Both the position numbers and the translations under genes were made by a program. A DNA stretch of 64,000 nt from Flavobacterium omnivorum. Lineage in GTDB: Bacteria > Bacteroidota > Bacteroidia > Flavobacteriales > Flavobacteriaceae. Where the stretch lies: assembly GCF_900099915.1 (NCBI RefSeq), contig NZ_FNDB01000006.1, positions 1 to 64,000 of the forward strand, given 5' to 3'. This document shows positions 39,182-48,358 of this stretch, one piece after another. Within the stretch, counting starts at the first letter, position 1; each line of letters opens with the position of its first letter. A model generated the notes under the pieces. That model did not search any database. It was given only the letters and a program-made list of their open reading frames with translations, and was not told where the DNA came from.

Positions 39182-39703
39182 CTAATGATTAAATATATAA
39201 ATCGTCCCTGAATTTCCTGTCTGAGTGATTTTCAAATCCTTGGAAATTGAATTTGTACCGTTATTGAATAAGGTGAGATTATTTCCTTCTTGACTTATAG
39301 TCATATCAATAGCAGAACCTGAATACAAAGAAAAATCACTGATAAAATTATTAGATCCCGATTGTGAAACGGACTGATTGAGATCACCCGTATTCTTATA
39401 CATATCCAAATAGTTATTGAAACCATTTTGATTGACGGCGATTTCATAATTTTCGGACTTTACTACAACCGTCGATAAATTATTAAAACCTATTTGTTGT
39501 ACTTGTATTAAATTACTATTTTGAAGATAATTATCTAATAATTGAGTTTGGCCGATGACACCATCATTAAATTTAGAAATTGTTGTTTTGTCTATCAGCT
39601 CATAAATACCTGAAGAAGTATTTGTTTGAAGAACTTGAGCCTTTACGCAACTGACATTTAAAAAAACAATGATAAAAAGCGTAGTGAAAATTTTTGATTT
39701 CAT
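39182..39703 (-). CDS. Minor curlin (CsgB-like) with about five curlin repeats
   Basis: The 173-aa exported protein (signal peptide to about residue 22) has curlin-type repeats of the QxGxxN form: VQQIGFNNLS, VNQNGFNNYL, VSQSGSNNFI, ISQEGNN and ITQTGNSG. They are fewer and less regular than in the two CsgA-like proteins. Position immediately before csgE and the irregular repeats suggest a nucleator (CsgB role), which is inference. A perfect -7 box lies about 20 nt upstream, so it appears to open the csgE-F-G operon. Confidence 0.75.
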   Translation of the reverse strand: MKSKIFTTLFIIVFLNVSCVKAQVLQTNTSSGIYELIDKTTISKFNDGVIGQTQLLDNYLQNSNLIQVQQIGFNNLSTVVVKSENYEIAVNQNGFNNYLDMYKNTGDLNQSVSQSGSNNFISDFSLYSGSAIDMTISQEGNNLTLFNNGTNSISKDLKITQTGNSGTIYIFNH

Positions 39704-39721
39704 GACTTGTTAATTTATTGT

Positions 39722-39729
39722 CAAACATA
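39722..39729 (-). promoter_or_regulatory. -7 promoter box of the csgB-csgE-csgF-csgG unit
   Basis: TATGTTTG on the minus strand matches TAnnTTTG exactly and lies 18 nt before the ATG at 39703. Confidence 0.5.
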
Positions 39730-39880
39730 TAAAATAGCGGATTCTGATAATAATTACAAAAACGAATCATAAAACTAAACTCCAAAAAAAATGAATTTAG
39801 GTAGGATAATTTATGAATTACTTTATCTGAAAAGAATAAAATTTGTAAATTATTCTGAGATAAAATTATCTTAAAAATAA

Positions 39881-39912
39881 AGGGATAGAGTTGATACTTC
39901 AACTCCATCCCT
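39881..39912. terminator. Terminator-like hairpin after the first csgA-like gene
   Basis: AGGGATaGAGTTGA pairs with TCAACTCcATCCCT around a TACT loop, 17 nt past the stop of the curlin gene. It separates the abundant-subunit transcript from the downstream curli operon. Confidence 0.6.
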
Positions 39913-39928
39913 CATTATATTGCGGAAA

Positions 39929-40615
39929 TTAGTTAGATTGGAAAACAATGCTAGTATTTCCAAGTCCCCACTGATTTACAGTACTCATGTGATCATTTCC
40001 AGTTTGAAAAGTCCAAGCAGTGTTGAAAGTTCCATATTGATTGATGTATGAAGTGTTATCAGCTCCTAATTGCATCGTTAACGCTGTGTTATCATCTCCT
40101 AATTGATACACATTGGCATCATTAAAAAATCCAAATTGCAGTACATTAGAATCATTGCGATCTCCATCTTGCATCACATTTGAACTGTTAGCCACAACAA
40201 ACTGTAAAGTTGTTGATGAATTATCTCTTCCTACTTGAGTAGTTTGAGAATAGTTAAAGTCTCCTAACTGTCCAGTAACGGCGTCATTTCTTCTGCCATT
40301 TTGATCAATGTAAGCGGCATTTGCAAAACCAAGTTGCCCAATGTAAGCGTCATTGCGACGACCATCTTGTTCAACATCTGCATAGTTAAAAAACCCTCCT
40401 TGATTAGTGTCTGATTCATTGAATCTTCCGTCTTGATCAATTAGTGCGCCGTTGCCAAAACCGAACTGCAAAACATCTGAATCATTTTGTAGACCCACTT
40501 GCATTACTAAGCTCCCATTTGCAATTCCTACTTGGTTCACCATACTTACGTTCCCTTGTGCAAAAGCCAATGAACCTACTAGCATCGCGGAGATGCTCAA
40601 AATAACTTTTTTCAT
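39929..40615 (-). CDS. Major curlin subunit (CsgA-like), copy 1
   Basis: The 228-aa protein has a signal peptide (MKKVILSISAMLVGSLAFAQ) and is then almost entirely tandem repeats with Q-x-G-x-x-N spacing every 11 residues. Examples are DQDGRFNESDTNQGGFFNYADV, QLGFANAAYIDQNGRRNDAV and QLGADNTSYINQYGTFN. Around 17-18 such strands would stack as an amyloid beta-solenoid. It closely resembles the next gene upstream. The repeat core contains many acidic Asp-Arg-Asn positions, unlike E. coli CsgA. Confidence 0.85.
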   Translation of the reverse strand: MKKVILSISAMLVGSLAFAQGNVSMVNQVGIANGSLVMQVGLQNDSDVLQFGFGNGALIDQDGRFNESDTNQGGFFNYADVEQDGRRNDAYIGQLGFANAAYIDQNGRRNDAVTGQLGDFNYSQTTQVGRDNSSTTLQFVVANSSNVMQDGDRNDSNVLQFGFFNDANVYQLGDDNTALTMQLGADNTSYINQYGTFNTAWTFQTGNDHMSTVNQWGLGNTSIVFQSN

Positions 40616-41390
40616 AATAAATATATTTAATTGGTTGTTAATACAAATTAGGATAATAGGTTAAAAAGTGATTTGGGAACCTCTTTTTTAATATTTTTTT
40701 AGTAAGAAATAAGAAATTAATTTATTCCTTATTTGAATACTACATTTCAAAGATAGAAAAGAATTTAAAAAATTTAAAAACTAACAAACTGTTTTTTAGG
40801 GTAATACTATTTTTTTCGATGAAGTGTTTAACAACCTCGATAAAGGACTAAAATAGCTTTTTAAAAAGTAAGATAAAGAAGACTAAAAAAATATCGATAA
40901 TTTGTGATAAACTTAAAAAGAGCCTTTTACAAGAAAATATCTTCTAGATAATTTATTAAGTAGAATACACCGATATTAGTTATTCGCAACTTTTCTTAAT
41001 GGTTTAAATCTAAATTGCTTTGATCGAATCATACTTATATCAATTTTTGTAAGTAATTTACTTTTTATTCCTATGGTAATACCGCAAGCTCCATCGATTT
41101 AGATACCAAGCAGTATTTGTCTTTAGCATCACTGAACAATTAGGCCCTACCTAATGTCTACTAATCTGAAGCATTCTTCTAAATCGAAATCCAGGATTTT
41201 ACTCCAGCGAGCGAGCTCTTAAAAAGCGAACTGATTGAAGTAACTAGAAGTGAAGAATAACCATTACTTGATGATACTAATGTAAAATGTATAAATCTCG
41301 ATACGATATTGACAAACATTAAAAAAGTCCCCTACTATCTTGCGAAAGTAGAGGACCTTTTGAATTCCAATCGTATTTCTATGCACTTCC
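40616..41390. other. Intergenic region between the two csgA-like genes
   Basis: The left end carries the copy-1 leader, including a 27-bp block (40621-40647) identical to that of copy 2, and a TAATTTG box (40645-40651, minus strand). The right end holds the copy-2 terminator. About 600 bp in between show no intact gene; short open pieces around 41160-41260 are interrupted by stops. Confidence 0.55.
41321..41361 (-). terminator. Terminator of csgA-like copy 2
   Basis: AAAAGTCCCCTACT pairs with AGTAGAGGACCTTTT with one wobble and one bulge. The A-run on the left reads as T-run on the minus strand, 30 nt after the stop. Confidence 0.7.
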
Positions 41391-42080
41391 TTAGTTAGAC
41401 TGCATAACAAAACTCATATTTCCAGTTCCCCATTGGTTCACTGTACTCATATGGTAATCACCCATTTGAAGAGTCCAAGCAAAGTTTGATGTCCCATCCT
41501 GATTAATATAAGAAGTATTATATTCTCCAAATTGAGTGGTCATTGAGTTATTAAATTGACCATATTGATCTACATAAGAGTTATTATCTAAACCTATTTG
41601 CAACACAACACTTCCATTATTATGTCCTTCTTCGTAGATATTAGAATAATTTCCAGTCCCAAGCTGCGTAGTAAGTGCTGTTTGATATCGCCCTAATTGA
41701 TTTGTTTCAGAAAGATTAAAATATCCCTCTTGATCCGTTACCGCTAAATTTTGTTTTCCTCCATCTTGTTTAATGTAGGCTGCATTACCAACGCCTAGCT
41801 GATCAATAAAGGCATGGTTTTCTCTGTTTCGTTGATTTACATCTGCAAGATTTCCCATTCCTGACTGAATAATATGCGAATCGTTGTACTTACCATCTTG
41901 ATCCACCAGAGACAAATTTAAAATTCCTACTTGCAACACATCTGAATCATTAGCCACTCCCTCCTGCAGGACCATAGCCATGTTTGAAGTACCGTACTGA
42001 TTAACCAAACTTACATTCCCTTGCGCAAAATTAATTGAGGCCACAAGTATCGCGGAGATACTTAAAATTACTTTTTTCAT
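41391..42080 (-). CDS. Major curlin subunit (CsgA-like), copy 2
   Basis: The 229-aa protein has the same signal peptide type (MKKVILSISAILVASINFAQ) and the same 11-residue QxGxxN repeats across the whole mature chain. Examples are QEGVANDSDVLQVGILN, QLGVGNAAYIKQDG and QFGEYNTSYINQDGTSN. It ends with the same VNQWGTGNMSFVMQSN-type cap as copy 1. It arose by duplication with copy 1 and keeps a shared leader. Two major subunits could be co-polymerised or expressed under different conditions. Confidence 0.85.
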   Translation of the reverse strand: MKKVILSISAILVASINFAQGNVSLVNQYGTSNMAMVLQEGVANDSDVLQVGILNLSLVDQDGKYNDSHIIQSGMGNLADVNQRNRENHAFIDQLGVGNAAYIKQDGGKQNLAVTDQEGYFNLSETNQLGRYQTALTTQLGTGNYSNIYEEGHNNGSVVLQIGLDNNSYVDQYGQFNNSMTTQFGEYNTSYINQDGTSNFAWTLQMGDYHMSTVNQWGTGNMSFVMQSN

Positions 42081-42423
42081 AATACATATATTTAATTGGT
42101 TGTTAATACAAACTAATAAATAGGTTAACTGAAAGAAATGGGAATTATTTTTTATGCAATAATTAATAAGAAATCCATTTTTAATTAATTGTTTATCAAA
42201 TTACCACTGATCAAAGATAGGAAAGATTCGAAATAATAAAAACATCAAGTACCTGTTTAACAGTATTTTATAATTTTATTTCGTCAAGATGCTATTCTAA
42301 ATCGACTAATGGCATTTTACAGATATTTATACATCAGAAATATGTTATTAAAATAAAAACGATTTTATCCATAAAAAAAGAGGCCTTAAAAGCCTCTTTT
42401 ATTTTAACACAACGGTATCTATG
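42081..42423. other. Intergenic region upstream of csgA-like copy 2
   Basis: It contains the shared 27-bp leader (42086-42112), a TAGTTTG box (42110-42116, minus strand) and the glnN terminator at its right end. No coding frame is seen. Confidence 0.5.
42373..42402. terminator. Terminator of glnN
   Basis: AAAAGAGGC pairs with GCCTCTTTT around a CTTAAAA loop, with A- and T-runs on both sides, 22 nt past the glutamine synthetase stop. Confidence 0.8.
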
Positions 42424-44613
42424 TTACTTAGTAAACAACAATTCTCTATATTTAGTCAATGTCCAAATTTCGTTATCAACCAACAACTCTAATTTATCAC
42501 AGTGATTTCTAATGATTTCAAAATATGGTTTTACTTTATTACAATATGCTTCTGCCATTTCCTGCGCATCAGTCAAATTATTTGCACTCTTTCTCTCGTT
42601 AGTCATCTCTTGTACTTTAGAGTTGATTCCTTCGATATGACCTGAAATTTCTTTTATCAAAACGATTTGTTCTTTGGCAATAGTTTCAAAATCTGCCCCA
42701 AAAATATCCTTCAACCCTTTCACATTTGCAATCAACGTATTTTGATAACGAATTGCTGTTGGTATAACGTGATTTTTTGAAATATCACCTAGAACGCGAC
42801 CTTCAATTTGAATTTTCTTGGTATATTCCTCTAATTCAATTTCGTATCGTGCTTCTACTTCAATATGATTCATAATATTCAATTCAGAAAACAAATCTAA
42901 AGATTGTTTAGAAATTCTTGCTTTTAAAGCTTCAGGAGTCGTTTTGAAGTTACTCAAACCTCTTTTTGCAGCTTCTACTTCCCATTCTTCACTATAACCG
43001 TCTCCTTCAAAAAGGATTTTTTTAGATTGCTTGATGTACTCTCTTAAAACATTGAAGATCGCGTCGTCTTTCTTCATGTCTTTAGAATCAATCAAAGCAT
43101 CAACTTCAACTTTAAAATCTCTAAGTTGTTTTGCAACAATAGCGTTCAAAGTGGTCATTGCATTCGAACAGTTCGCTGTAGATCCTACTGCTCTAAACTC
43201 AAATTTATTTCCTGTAAAAGCAAATGGTGAAGTTCTATTTCTATCAGTGTTGTCTAAAAGAACGTCTGGAATTTTTCCTACTACGTTTAATTTTAGATCT
43301 GTTTTCTCTTCTGGGGATAATTTACCTGTGGTAACGCCTTCTAACTCTGCTAAAACTTTCGTCAATTGTCCTCCAATAAATACGGAGATAATTGCAGGAG
43401 GTGCTTCATTAGCTCCAAGTCTATGATCATTACTTGCAGAAGCAATAGCTGCTCTCAATAATGACTCATTATCATTTACCGCTTTTATGGTATTAATAAA
43501 GAAGGTCAAAAATTGCAAATTACTCATTGGCGTTTTACTAGGACTCAACAAGTTTACACCCGTATCAGTAGCTAAAGACCAGTTATTATGTTTTCCTGAA
43601 CCATTCACTCCTTTGAAAGGTTTTTCATGGAATAACACTTTCAATTCATGACGTTCTGCTACTTTTTGCATTACATCCATCAACAAACAGTTATGATCAA
43701 CGGCTAAGTTTGTTTCTTCAAAAATAGGCGCTAATTCAAATTGATTTGGCGCTACTTCATTGTGACGCGTTTTCACGGGAATTCCTAACAACATACATTC
43801 TTGCTCCAAATCTCTCATGTAAGTCAAGGCACGTGTTGGAATTGATCCAAAATAATGATCGTCTAATTGTTGTCCTTTCGCAGAGGTATGTCCTAACAAA
43901 GTTCTTCCTGTCATAATTAGGTCAGGGCGTGAATTTGCCAAAGCTCTATCTACTAAGAAATATTCTTGTTCCCAACCTAAAGTGGCGGTAACTTTTTTTA
44001 CATTTTTATCAAAATATTTACATACTTCAGTGGCTGCGTCGTCCATGACCGTTAAAGCACGTAATAAAGGTGTTTTATAATCCAAAGCCTCTCCTGTGTA
44101 GGAAATAAAAACAGTTGGAATACATAAGGTCGTTCCAAAAATAAACGCTGGAGATGTTGGATCCCATGCTGTATAGCCTCGCGCTTCGAATGTGTTTCTA
44201 ATTCCTCCATTTGGAAAACTAGAAGCATCCGGTTCTTGTTGTACTAATTGAGCACCACCAAACTTTTCTACTGGATCGCTACCATCATAAGAGGTTTCAA
44301 AAAAAGCATCATGTTTCTCTGCTGTAGTTCCTGTTAGAGGTTGAAACCAGTGTGTGTAATGAGTTACTCCTTTAGATAAGGCCCATTCCTTCATTCCCAT
44401 TGCGATATAATCTGCTAATTTTCTATCAATTTTAGTTCCATGCTGTACTGCATCGCGCACGCCTTTAAAAGCATCAGAAGTTAAAAATTGCTTCATCGCT
44501 TTGTCATTAAAGACATTGGCACCAAATATCGTTGATTTTCTATCTGATTCTTCAAATTTAACTGGCTTTCTAGTCGATGCTTCTCTCAAAGCTTGAAAAC
44601 GTAATGTTGACAT
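42424..44613 (-). CDS. glnN: Glutamine synthetase type III
   Basis: The 729-aa enzyme belongs to the large GSIII family found in Bacteroidetes and cyanobacteria, which joins ammonia to glutamate using ATP. Family segments are ATLGWEQEYFLVDR (metal and glutamate site), VKTRHNEVAPNQFELAPIFEETN, FKGVNGSGKHNNWSL (with the catalytic His and Asn) and DRNRTSPFAFTGNKFEFRAVGS. It starts MSTLRFQALREAS. Transcription from a perfect -7 box is predicted. The gene stands alone between its own promoter and terminator. Confidence 0.93.
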   Translation of the reverse strand: MSTLRFQALREASTRKPVKFEESDRKSTIFGANVFNDKAMKQFLTSDAFKGVRDAVQHGTKIDRKLADYIAMGMKEWALSKGVTHYTHWFQPLTGTTAEKHDAFFETSYDGSDPVEKFGGAQLVQQEPDASSFPNGGIRNTFEARGYTAWDPTSPAFIFGTTLCIPTVFISYTGEALDYKTPLLRALTVMDDAATEVCKYFDKNVKKVTATLGWEQEYFLVDRALANSRPDLIMTGRTLLGHTSAKGQQLDDHYFGSIPTRALTYMRDLEQECMLLGIPVKTRHNEVAPNQFELAPIFEETNLAVDHNCLLMDVMQKVAERHELKVLFHEKPFKGVNGSGKHNNWSLATDTGVNLLSPSKTPMSNLQFLTFFINTIKAVNDNESLLRAAIASASNDHRLGANEAPPAIISVFIGGQLTKVLAELEGVTTGKLSPEEKTDLKLNVVGKIPDVLLDNTDRNRTSPFAFTGNKFEFRAVGSTANCSNAMTTLNAIVAKQLRDFKVEVDALIDSKDMKKDDAIFNVLREYIKQSKKILFEGDGYSEEWEVEAAKRGLSNFKTTPEALKARISKQSLDLFSELNIMNHIEVEARYEIELEEYTKKIQIEGRVLGDISKNHVIPTAIRYQNTLIANVKGLKDIFGADFETIAKEQIVLIKEISGHIEGINSKVQEMTNERKSANNLTDAQEMAEAYCNKVKPYFEIIRNHCDKLELLVDNEIWTLTKYRELLFTK

Positions 44614-44903
44614 AAAAATTGATTTTAATTAATTAGACCCCTACTATTTTGATGCAAATATAATTTAATTATTACTTTTATAAAATTTTACCTCTTATTT
44701 TTATGGGTAAAAGCTCTAAATTTATTAAATCAACAGAAAATCGTACTATAAATAACAACTTAGCAATTTATAGTGTGTTATTTTTCTAAGTAATACATTC
44801 TGTAAAATTTATACTCTTAACAAGGCTATTAACTTTCGATAAAATTTTTCTTAAAGTTTAAAAATCAAAAGTATCTTTACACAAAATTTAAATAACTTAT
44901 ATT
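44614..44903. promoter_or_regulatory. Divergent glnN/terC promoter region
   Basis: The minus strand carries TATATTTG (44655-44662), a perfect -7 box, 41 nt before glnN. The plus strand carries TATCTTTA (44872-44879), one base from consensus, 24 nt before the TerC ATG. The rest is A+T-rich with no coding frame. Confidence 0.55.
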
Positions 44904-45851
44904 ATGATTGTGTGGATTACTTTTTTAACCGCTGTTTTAATTTTTCTAGCACTAGACTTAGGAGTTTTCAATAAAACTCCGCATATTATAAGTTCAAAAG
45001 AGGCTGGAAAATGGACTGGTATTTGGGTTGCATTGTCATTTATGTTTTCTGGAGTAATCTACTGGCTCTATTCTACAACTTATATTGCTAATCCTGATAA
45101 CCTTCAGCCTACAACAGCTGCAATAAAATTCATTACTGGATATTTGATTGAGTTATCATTGAGTATTGATAACATTTTCGTGATTGCAATCATCTTTGCG
45201 GCATTTAAAATTCCACAGAAATACCAACATCGTGTGCTATTTTGGGGAATATTAGGAGCTATCATTTTTAGAGGTCTAATGATCTTTTTTGGCGTCATGC
45301 TTATTAATAAATTCTCTTGGATGACCTATATCTTTGGTGCATTCCTGATCTATACTGCTATGAAAATGTTATTTAGTGGTAAAGATGAACAGTTCCAGCC
45401 TAAAAAATCATTCGTATACAGAAGTTTAAAAAAAATAATGCCGATATCTAACCATATTGATGAGGAACATTTTTTTGTAAGAAGAAGACATATAACTGCT
45501 GCAACACCTCTTTTTGTTGCGCTAGTAGTTATTGAAGTTATGGATGTGGTTTTTGCTATTGATAGTGTACCGGCAATTTTAGCCATAACAAACGATCCCT
45601 TTTTAGTTTTTAGTTCTAATATATTTGCTATTCTGGGATTGCGTTCCATGTATTTTTTCCTTGCAAACATGTTAGCCAAATTTAGCTACTTAGAATACAG
45701 TCTGATCGCTATTTTAAGTTTTGTTGGTTTAAAAATGCTACTGCATGAATTTATTAAATTACCAGAATGGGTATCACTTGCTTTTATAGCGCTTTCCCTT
45801 ATTATTGGGATTGTAATTTCTTTACGAAAAAGCAGCAAAGAATTTGTTTAA
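44904..45851 (+). CDS. TerC/Alx family membrane protein
   Basis: The 315-aa protein has about nine membrane helices and belongs to the TerC/Alx family, implicated in manganese export and metal homeostasis. The conserved acidic motifs within helices are ELSLSIDNIFVIAIIF and VVIEVMDVVFAIDSVPAIL. Despite the TerC label there are no tellurite-resistance companions (TerB, TerD) nearby, so the Alx-like metal exporter role is more likely. Ends at a strong terminator. Confidence 0.88.
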   Translation: MIVWITFLTAVLIFLALDLGVFNKTPHIISSKEAGKWTGIWVALSFMFSGVIYWLYSTTYIANPDNLQPTTAAIKFITGYLIELSLSIDNIFVIAIIFAAFKIPQKYQHRVLFWGILGAIIFRGLMIFFGVMLINKFSWMTYIFGAFLIYTAMKMLFSGKDEQFQPKKSFVYRSLKKIMPISNHIDEEHFFVRRRHITAATPLFVALVVIEVMDVVFAIDSVPAILAITNDPFLVFSSNIFAILGLRSMYFFLANMLAKFSYLEYSLIAILSFVGLKMLLHEFIKLPEWVSLAFIALSLIIGIVISLRKSSKEFV

Positions 45852-45872
45852 TACCATCATCAATTAAAACAT

Positions 45873-45906
45873 AAAAAAAGGGAAATCTCACGATTTCCCT
45901 TTTTTT
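45873..45906. terminator. Bidirectional terminator
   Basis: AAAAAGGGAAATC pairs with GATTTCCCTTTTT around TCAC, between the convergent TerC gene and the lipoprotein gene that ends at 45914. Confidence 0.85.
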
Positions 45907-45913
45907 ATTCACT

Positions 45914-46414
45914 TTATAAGTCAATTTTCTTCACTTCACTCTTATCAACTTTCAATGCTGACATTACGGAATCAATATTGTTTTTATTAATCGTTTTAGC
46001 AAACCCATCCGGAATGATAACGATTCTAAAAGTTTGATTTTGTGTCCAACTGGACGGCAACGTATTCAAACTGAAATTAGCCGACAAAAAGATATTTACA
46101 TTAAACCTTGAATAATCAAAGTTAAAATCTAGTGCTCCTCCATCATTAAAGTAATAAGTCTGAGGCATTAATTTCCAAATATCTTGACCATTTACCGTAT
46201 CATATAAATGATATACTAAAACGGAATCCGAAGAATAAATAGGAGGATTAAATTCAACCAAGCTACTATAATTATTATTGGAATTAAACGAAGTAGTGAC
46301 TTCAAACACTTCGGTTCTTGGCCCGCTATCCGTAGTATCATAAACTTCTGTAACTTCACAACTTTGTAGTGCCATCATCCCGATGAAAACTAAAAATAAG
46401 GTAATTTTTTTCAT
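45914..46414 (-). CDS. Hypothetical lipoprotein
   Basis: The 166-aa protein has a lipoprotein signal (MKKITLFLVFIGMMALQSC, Cys19) followed by EVTEVYDTTDSG. The mature domain is predicted to be beta-rich (EVTTSFNSNNNYSSLVEF, VLVYHLYDTVNGQDIW), closing VMSALKVDKSEVKKIDL. I recognise no characterised family, though similar small lipoproteins are common in flavobacteria. It is transcribed divergently from the DUF1543 gene. Confidence 0.65.
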   Translation of the reverse strand: MKKITLFLVFIGMMALQSCEVTEVYDTTDSGPRTEVFEVTTSFNSNNNYSSLVEFNPPIYSSDSVLVYHLYDTVNGQDIWKLMPQTYYFNDGGALDFNFDYSRFNVNIFLSANFSLNTLPSSWTQNQTFRIVIIPDGFAKTINKNNIDSVMSALKVDKSEVKKIDL

Positions 46415-46488
46415 TCGATTTCGTTTTTAAAATTTAGATAAAAGACTCTATTCATGAATTGTGCCAAACTTTATTGTAAAGAATAATG

Positions 46489-46496
46489 TACTTTTG
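46489..46496 (+). promoter_or_regulatory. -7 promoter box directly before the DUF1543 gene
   Basis: TACTTTTG is a perfect TAnnTTTG match ending 4 nt before the ATG at 46501, so the transcript would begin on or beside the start codon. Confidence 0.55.
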
Positions 46497-46500
46497 AAAT

Positions 46501-47073
46501 ATGGAAAAGAAACTGAAATTATACATGTTAATGCTAGGCTGTGTGCCAGAAGGACGGTTTACAGAACAGCATGATATTTTTTTTGGAATTGGCAATTCCT
46601 TAAAAGAATTGATTCCTTATATCAATCTTTTTTGGCCAGAAGCCAAAGGTAAAATTCATATTGATGTTTGGCGAGAAGTTTCTGTCGTTGATGACTTCGC
46701 TATTGAAATTGTTCTAAAAAATACTGAAGCACAAGTTCCCCCAGAACAATTATTTTTCATCAATTTAGGAGGTTATAAAGAAAATGATTTTGAAGAGTAC
46801 CATTACAAAATGATTACAGTTGCTGCTAATTTAGCATTGGCCACAAAAAAATCAAAAAAAACCGCCTTTTTCAAACATTGCGGTTTCAAAGAAGCACCAT
46901 CCCATATTGACGATAAATATGGAATTGATGTAGATGATATTTATAATGTAGCTGACATGTTACCAGCACAATTCAAGGCATTATATTCATTAAAAATCAC
47001 AAAGTCTGCAATACAACTAGAGCAAAACCCACTGCATATAGGTTATTTGAAATTGAAAAAAATAAAAGAGTAA
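46501..47073 (+). CDS. DUF1543 family protein
   Basis: The 190-aa protein matches DUF1543: the opening KLYMLMLGCVPEGRFTEQHDIFFGIGNSLKELIPYI and the FWPEAKGKIHIDVWREV phrase recur in that family. A second, weaker copy of the fold may begin at about residue 90 (FFINLGGYKENDFEEYHYKMI). It is soluble; the biochemical function is unknown. The message is probably leaderless, with the promoter box at 46489-46496. A terminator follows 6 nt after the stop. Confidence 0.75.
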   Translation: MEKKLKLYMLMLGCVPEGRFTEQHDIFFGIGNSLKELIPYINLFWPEAKGKIHIDVWREVSVVDDFAIEIVLKNTEAQVPPEQLFFINLGGYKENDFEEYHYKMITVAANLALATKKSKKTAFFKHCGFKEAPSHIDDKYGIDVDDIYNVADMLPAQFKALYSLKITKSAIQLEQNPLHIGYLKLKKIKE

Positions 47074-47078
47074 ACAAT

Positions 47079-47115
47079 AAAAAGGCCTTTCCTTATTATC
47101 TAGGAAAGGCCTTTT
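47079..47115. terminator. Bidirectional terminator
   Basis: AAAAGGCCTTTCCT pairs with AGGAAAGGCCTTTT around an 8-nt loop, between the convergent DUF1543 and esterase genes. Confidence 0.8.
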
Positions 47116-47137
47116 GAAATTTTTAAAGAATATAAAT

Positions 47138-48004
47138 CTATTTCACCACTAGAGTATTATTTTTTAAGATTTTGCTAAAAAATAAAACATGGGAAGGCAA
47201 CGCATTTTCCCAATATTCCCAAGTATGTGCTCCTGGACGTTCGGTATAATCGTGAGAAACTTTACTGTATACAAGTCTTCGGTGTAATTCTCTATTGGAT
47301 TCAATCAAAAAATCATCTACTCCGCAATCTATAATTAATTCCAGCTTGTTACTTTTTATTTTATCCACCATATTCAAAACCGCATTAGCAGCATATACTT
47401 CCTGAGGCGCTCCTTCAATTCCAAAAACAGGCTCCATTAATTTAATTACTCGTTCCTTTGATTCTGGATTAATTATACTTCCCATATCTACCGCTCCACT
47501 CATACTTCCCGCGGCACAAAACAGTTCCGGGTGTTTTGTAGAAAGATACAATGCTCCGTGGCCTCCCATGGAAAGCCCAGTAATTACGCGCCCTTTTCTG
47601 TCATTTATGGTTCGATAGGTATTATCTACTTTTTCAATTACTTCTTTTGTGATATAGGTCTCAAACTGACTTCCTTTATTCACCGGACTATCTAAGTAAA
47701 AACTGAATGTTTCCCCTTCCGGCATTACAATTATGATATTATACTGATCAGCTAAATTGTGTAATAAATTTTTATCCGGAGTTTTAGACAACCAATCGTT
47801 AAAGTGACCATAAGCGCCGTGAAGTAGATAGAGAACGGGATAATTAACCTTACTTTTTGCATATGAACTTGGTAAAACTACCGCAGCTTTATACGTTTTA
47901 TTCATAGCCATACTAGGAATTTGCAACGTATCGGCTTTCGCAGCATAAGAATCGGCAACATAGCCAAAAAGAAAAAATAAGAATACAATTTGAAGTTTTT
48001 TCAT
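47138..48004 (-). CDS. Exported alpha/beta-hydrolase, FrmB/esterase D-like
   Basis: The 288-aa protein has a signal peptide (to about residue 21, SYAA) and the esterase D fold. Visible are VLYLLHGAYGHFNDW (oxyanion loop), the nucleophile elbow GLSMGGHGA (Ser145), the acid in IIDCGVDDFLIE and the His in RPGAHTWEYWENALP. Cytosolic FrmB proteins hydrolyse S-formylglutathione; an exported relative more likely acts on acyl or feruloyl esters. The substrate is unknown. It marks the last core-like gene before the accessory island. Confidence 0.85.
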   Translation of the reverse strand: MKKLQIVFLFFLFGYVADSYAAKADTLQIPSMAMNKTYKAAVVLPSSYAKSKVNYPVLYLLHGAYGHFNDWLSKTPDKNLLHNLADQYNIIIVMPEGETFSFYLDSPVNKGSQFETYITKEVIEKVDNTYRTINDRKGRVITGLSMGGHGALYLSTKHPELFCAAGSMSGAVDMGSIINPESKERVIKLMEPVFGIEGAPQEVYAANAVLNMVDKIKSNKLELIIDCGVDDFLIESNRELHRRLVYSKVSHDYTERPGAHTWEYWENALPSHVLFFSKILKNNTLVVK

Positions 48005-48358
48005 TGGAAATTTTTTTAGATGATTGAAAAGTAAATATAATACTTTAGAATAAATAAAATGAAGTCGTACTAATTACTGAACAAAAAAAGACCTCTCATC
48101 GCTGAAAGGTCTTTTAAAAATATTTAATGTAAACTCTTACAACCCAAAAGCGGGATAAGCGATTCACACACTTTTTGCGATGCAAAAAGTGGTTCTCTGT
48201 TTACATATTTCTTCTATAGTAATTTACCCTTATTTTGTTGCCTTAACAATGATTTTAGTCAACCATTAGTCAACGAGATTAATTTTTTCTTATAAAATTC
48301 TCAATTTTATTTATTTAAACAATTAGATAGACTATCTTTCGGAACGCTATTTTGTGAT
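48005..48358. other. Left boundary region of the accessory island
   Basis: No gene is seen here. It contains a terminator (48083-48115), a perfect 10-bp hairpin CACTTTTTGC-GAT-GCAAAAAGTG (48169-48191), and a direct repeat TTAGTCAAC-CA-TTAGTCAAC (about 48255-48274). Integrase- or excisionase-binding sites often look like such short repeats. The transition from core genes to a defence island falls here. No tRNA 3' end or target duplication can be shown because the other end lies outside the window. Confidence 0.45.
48083..48115. terminator. Terminator-like hairpin at the island edge
   Basis: AAAAGACCT pairs with AGGTCTTTT around a 15-nt loop, with A-run before and T-run after. It lies upstream of the leftward esterase gene and may stop transcripts arriving from the island. 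Confidence 0.65.

Noticed and set aside
39929..42080. Regular short repeats that could suggest a CRISPR or satellite array
   Set aside because: The periodicity is 33 bp in frame and encodes QxGxxN curlin repeats; there are no identical repeats with unique spacers.
44904..45851. Tellurite-resistance (ter) operon
   Set aside because: Only a TerC/Alx-type membrane protein is present; terB, terD and terZ companions are absent.
48121..48260. A tRNA 3' end serving as integration target
   Set aside because: No cloverleaf, T-arm GGTTCGA pattern or CCA end could be built on either strand; only a simple hairpin is present.
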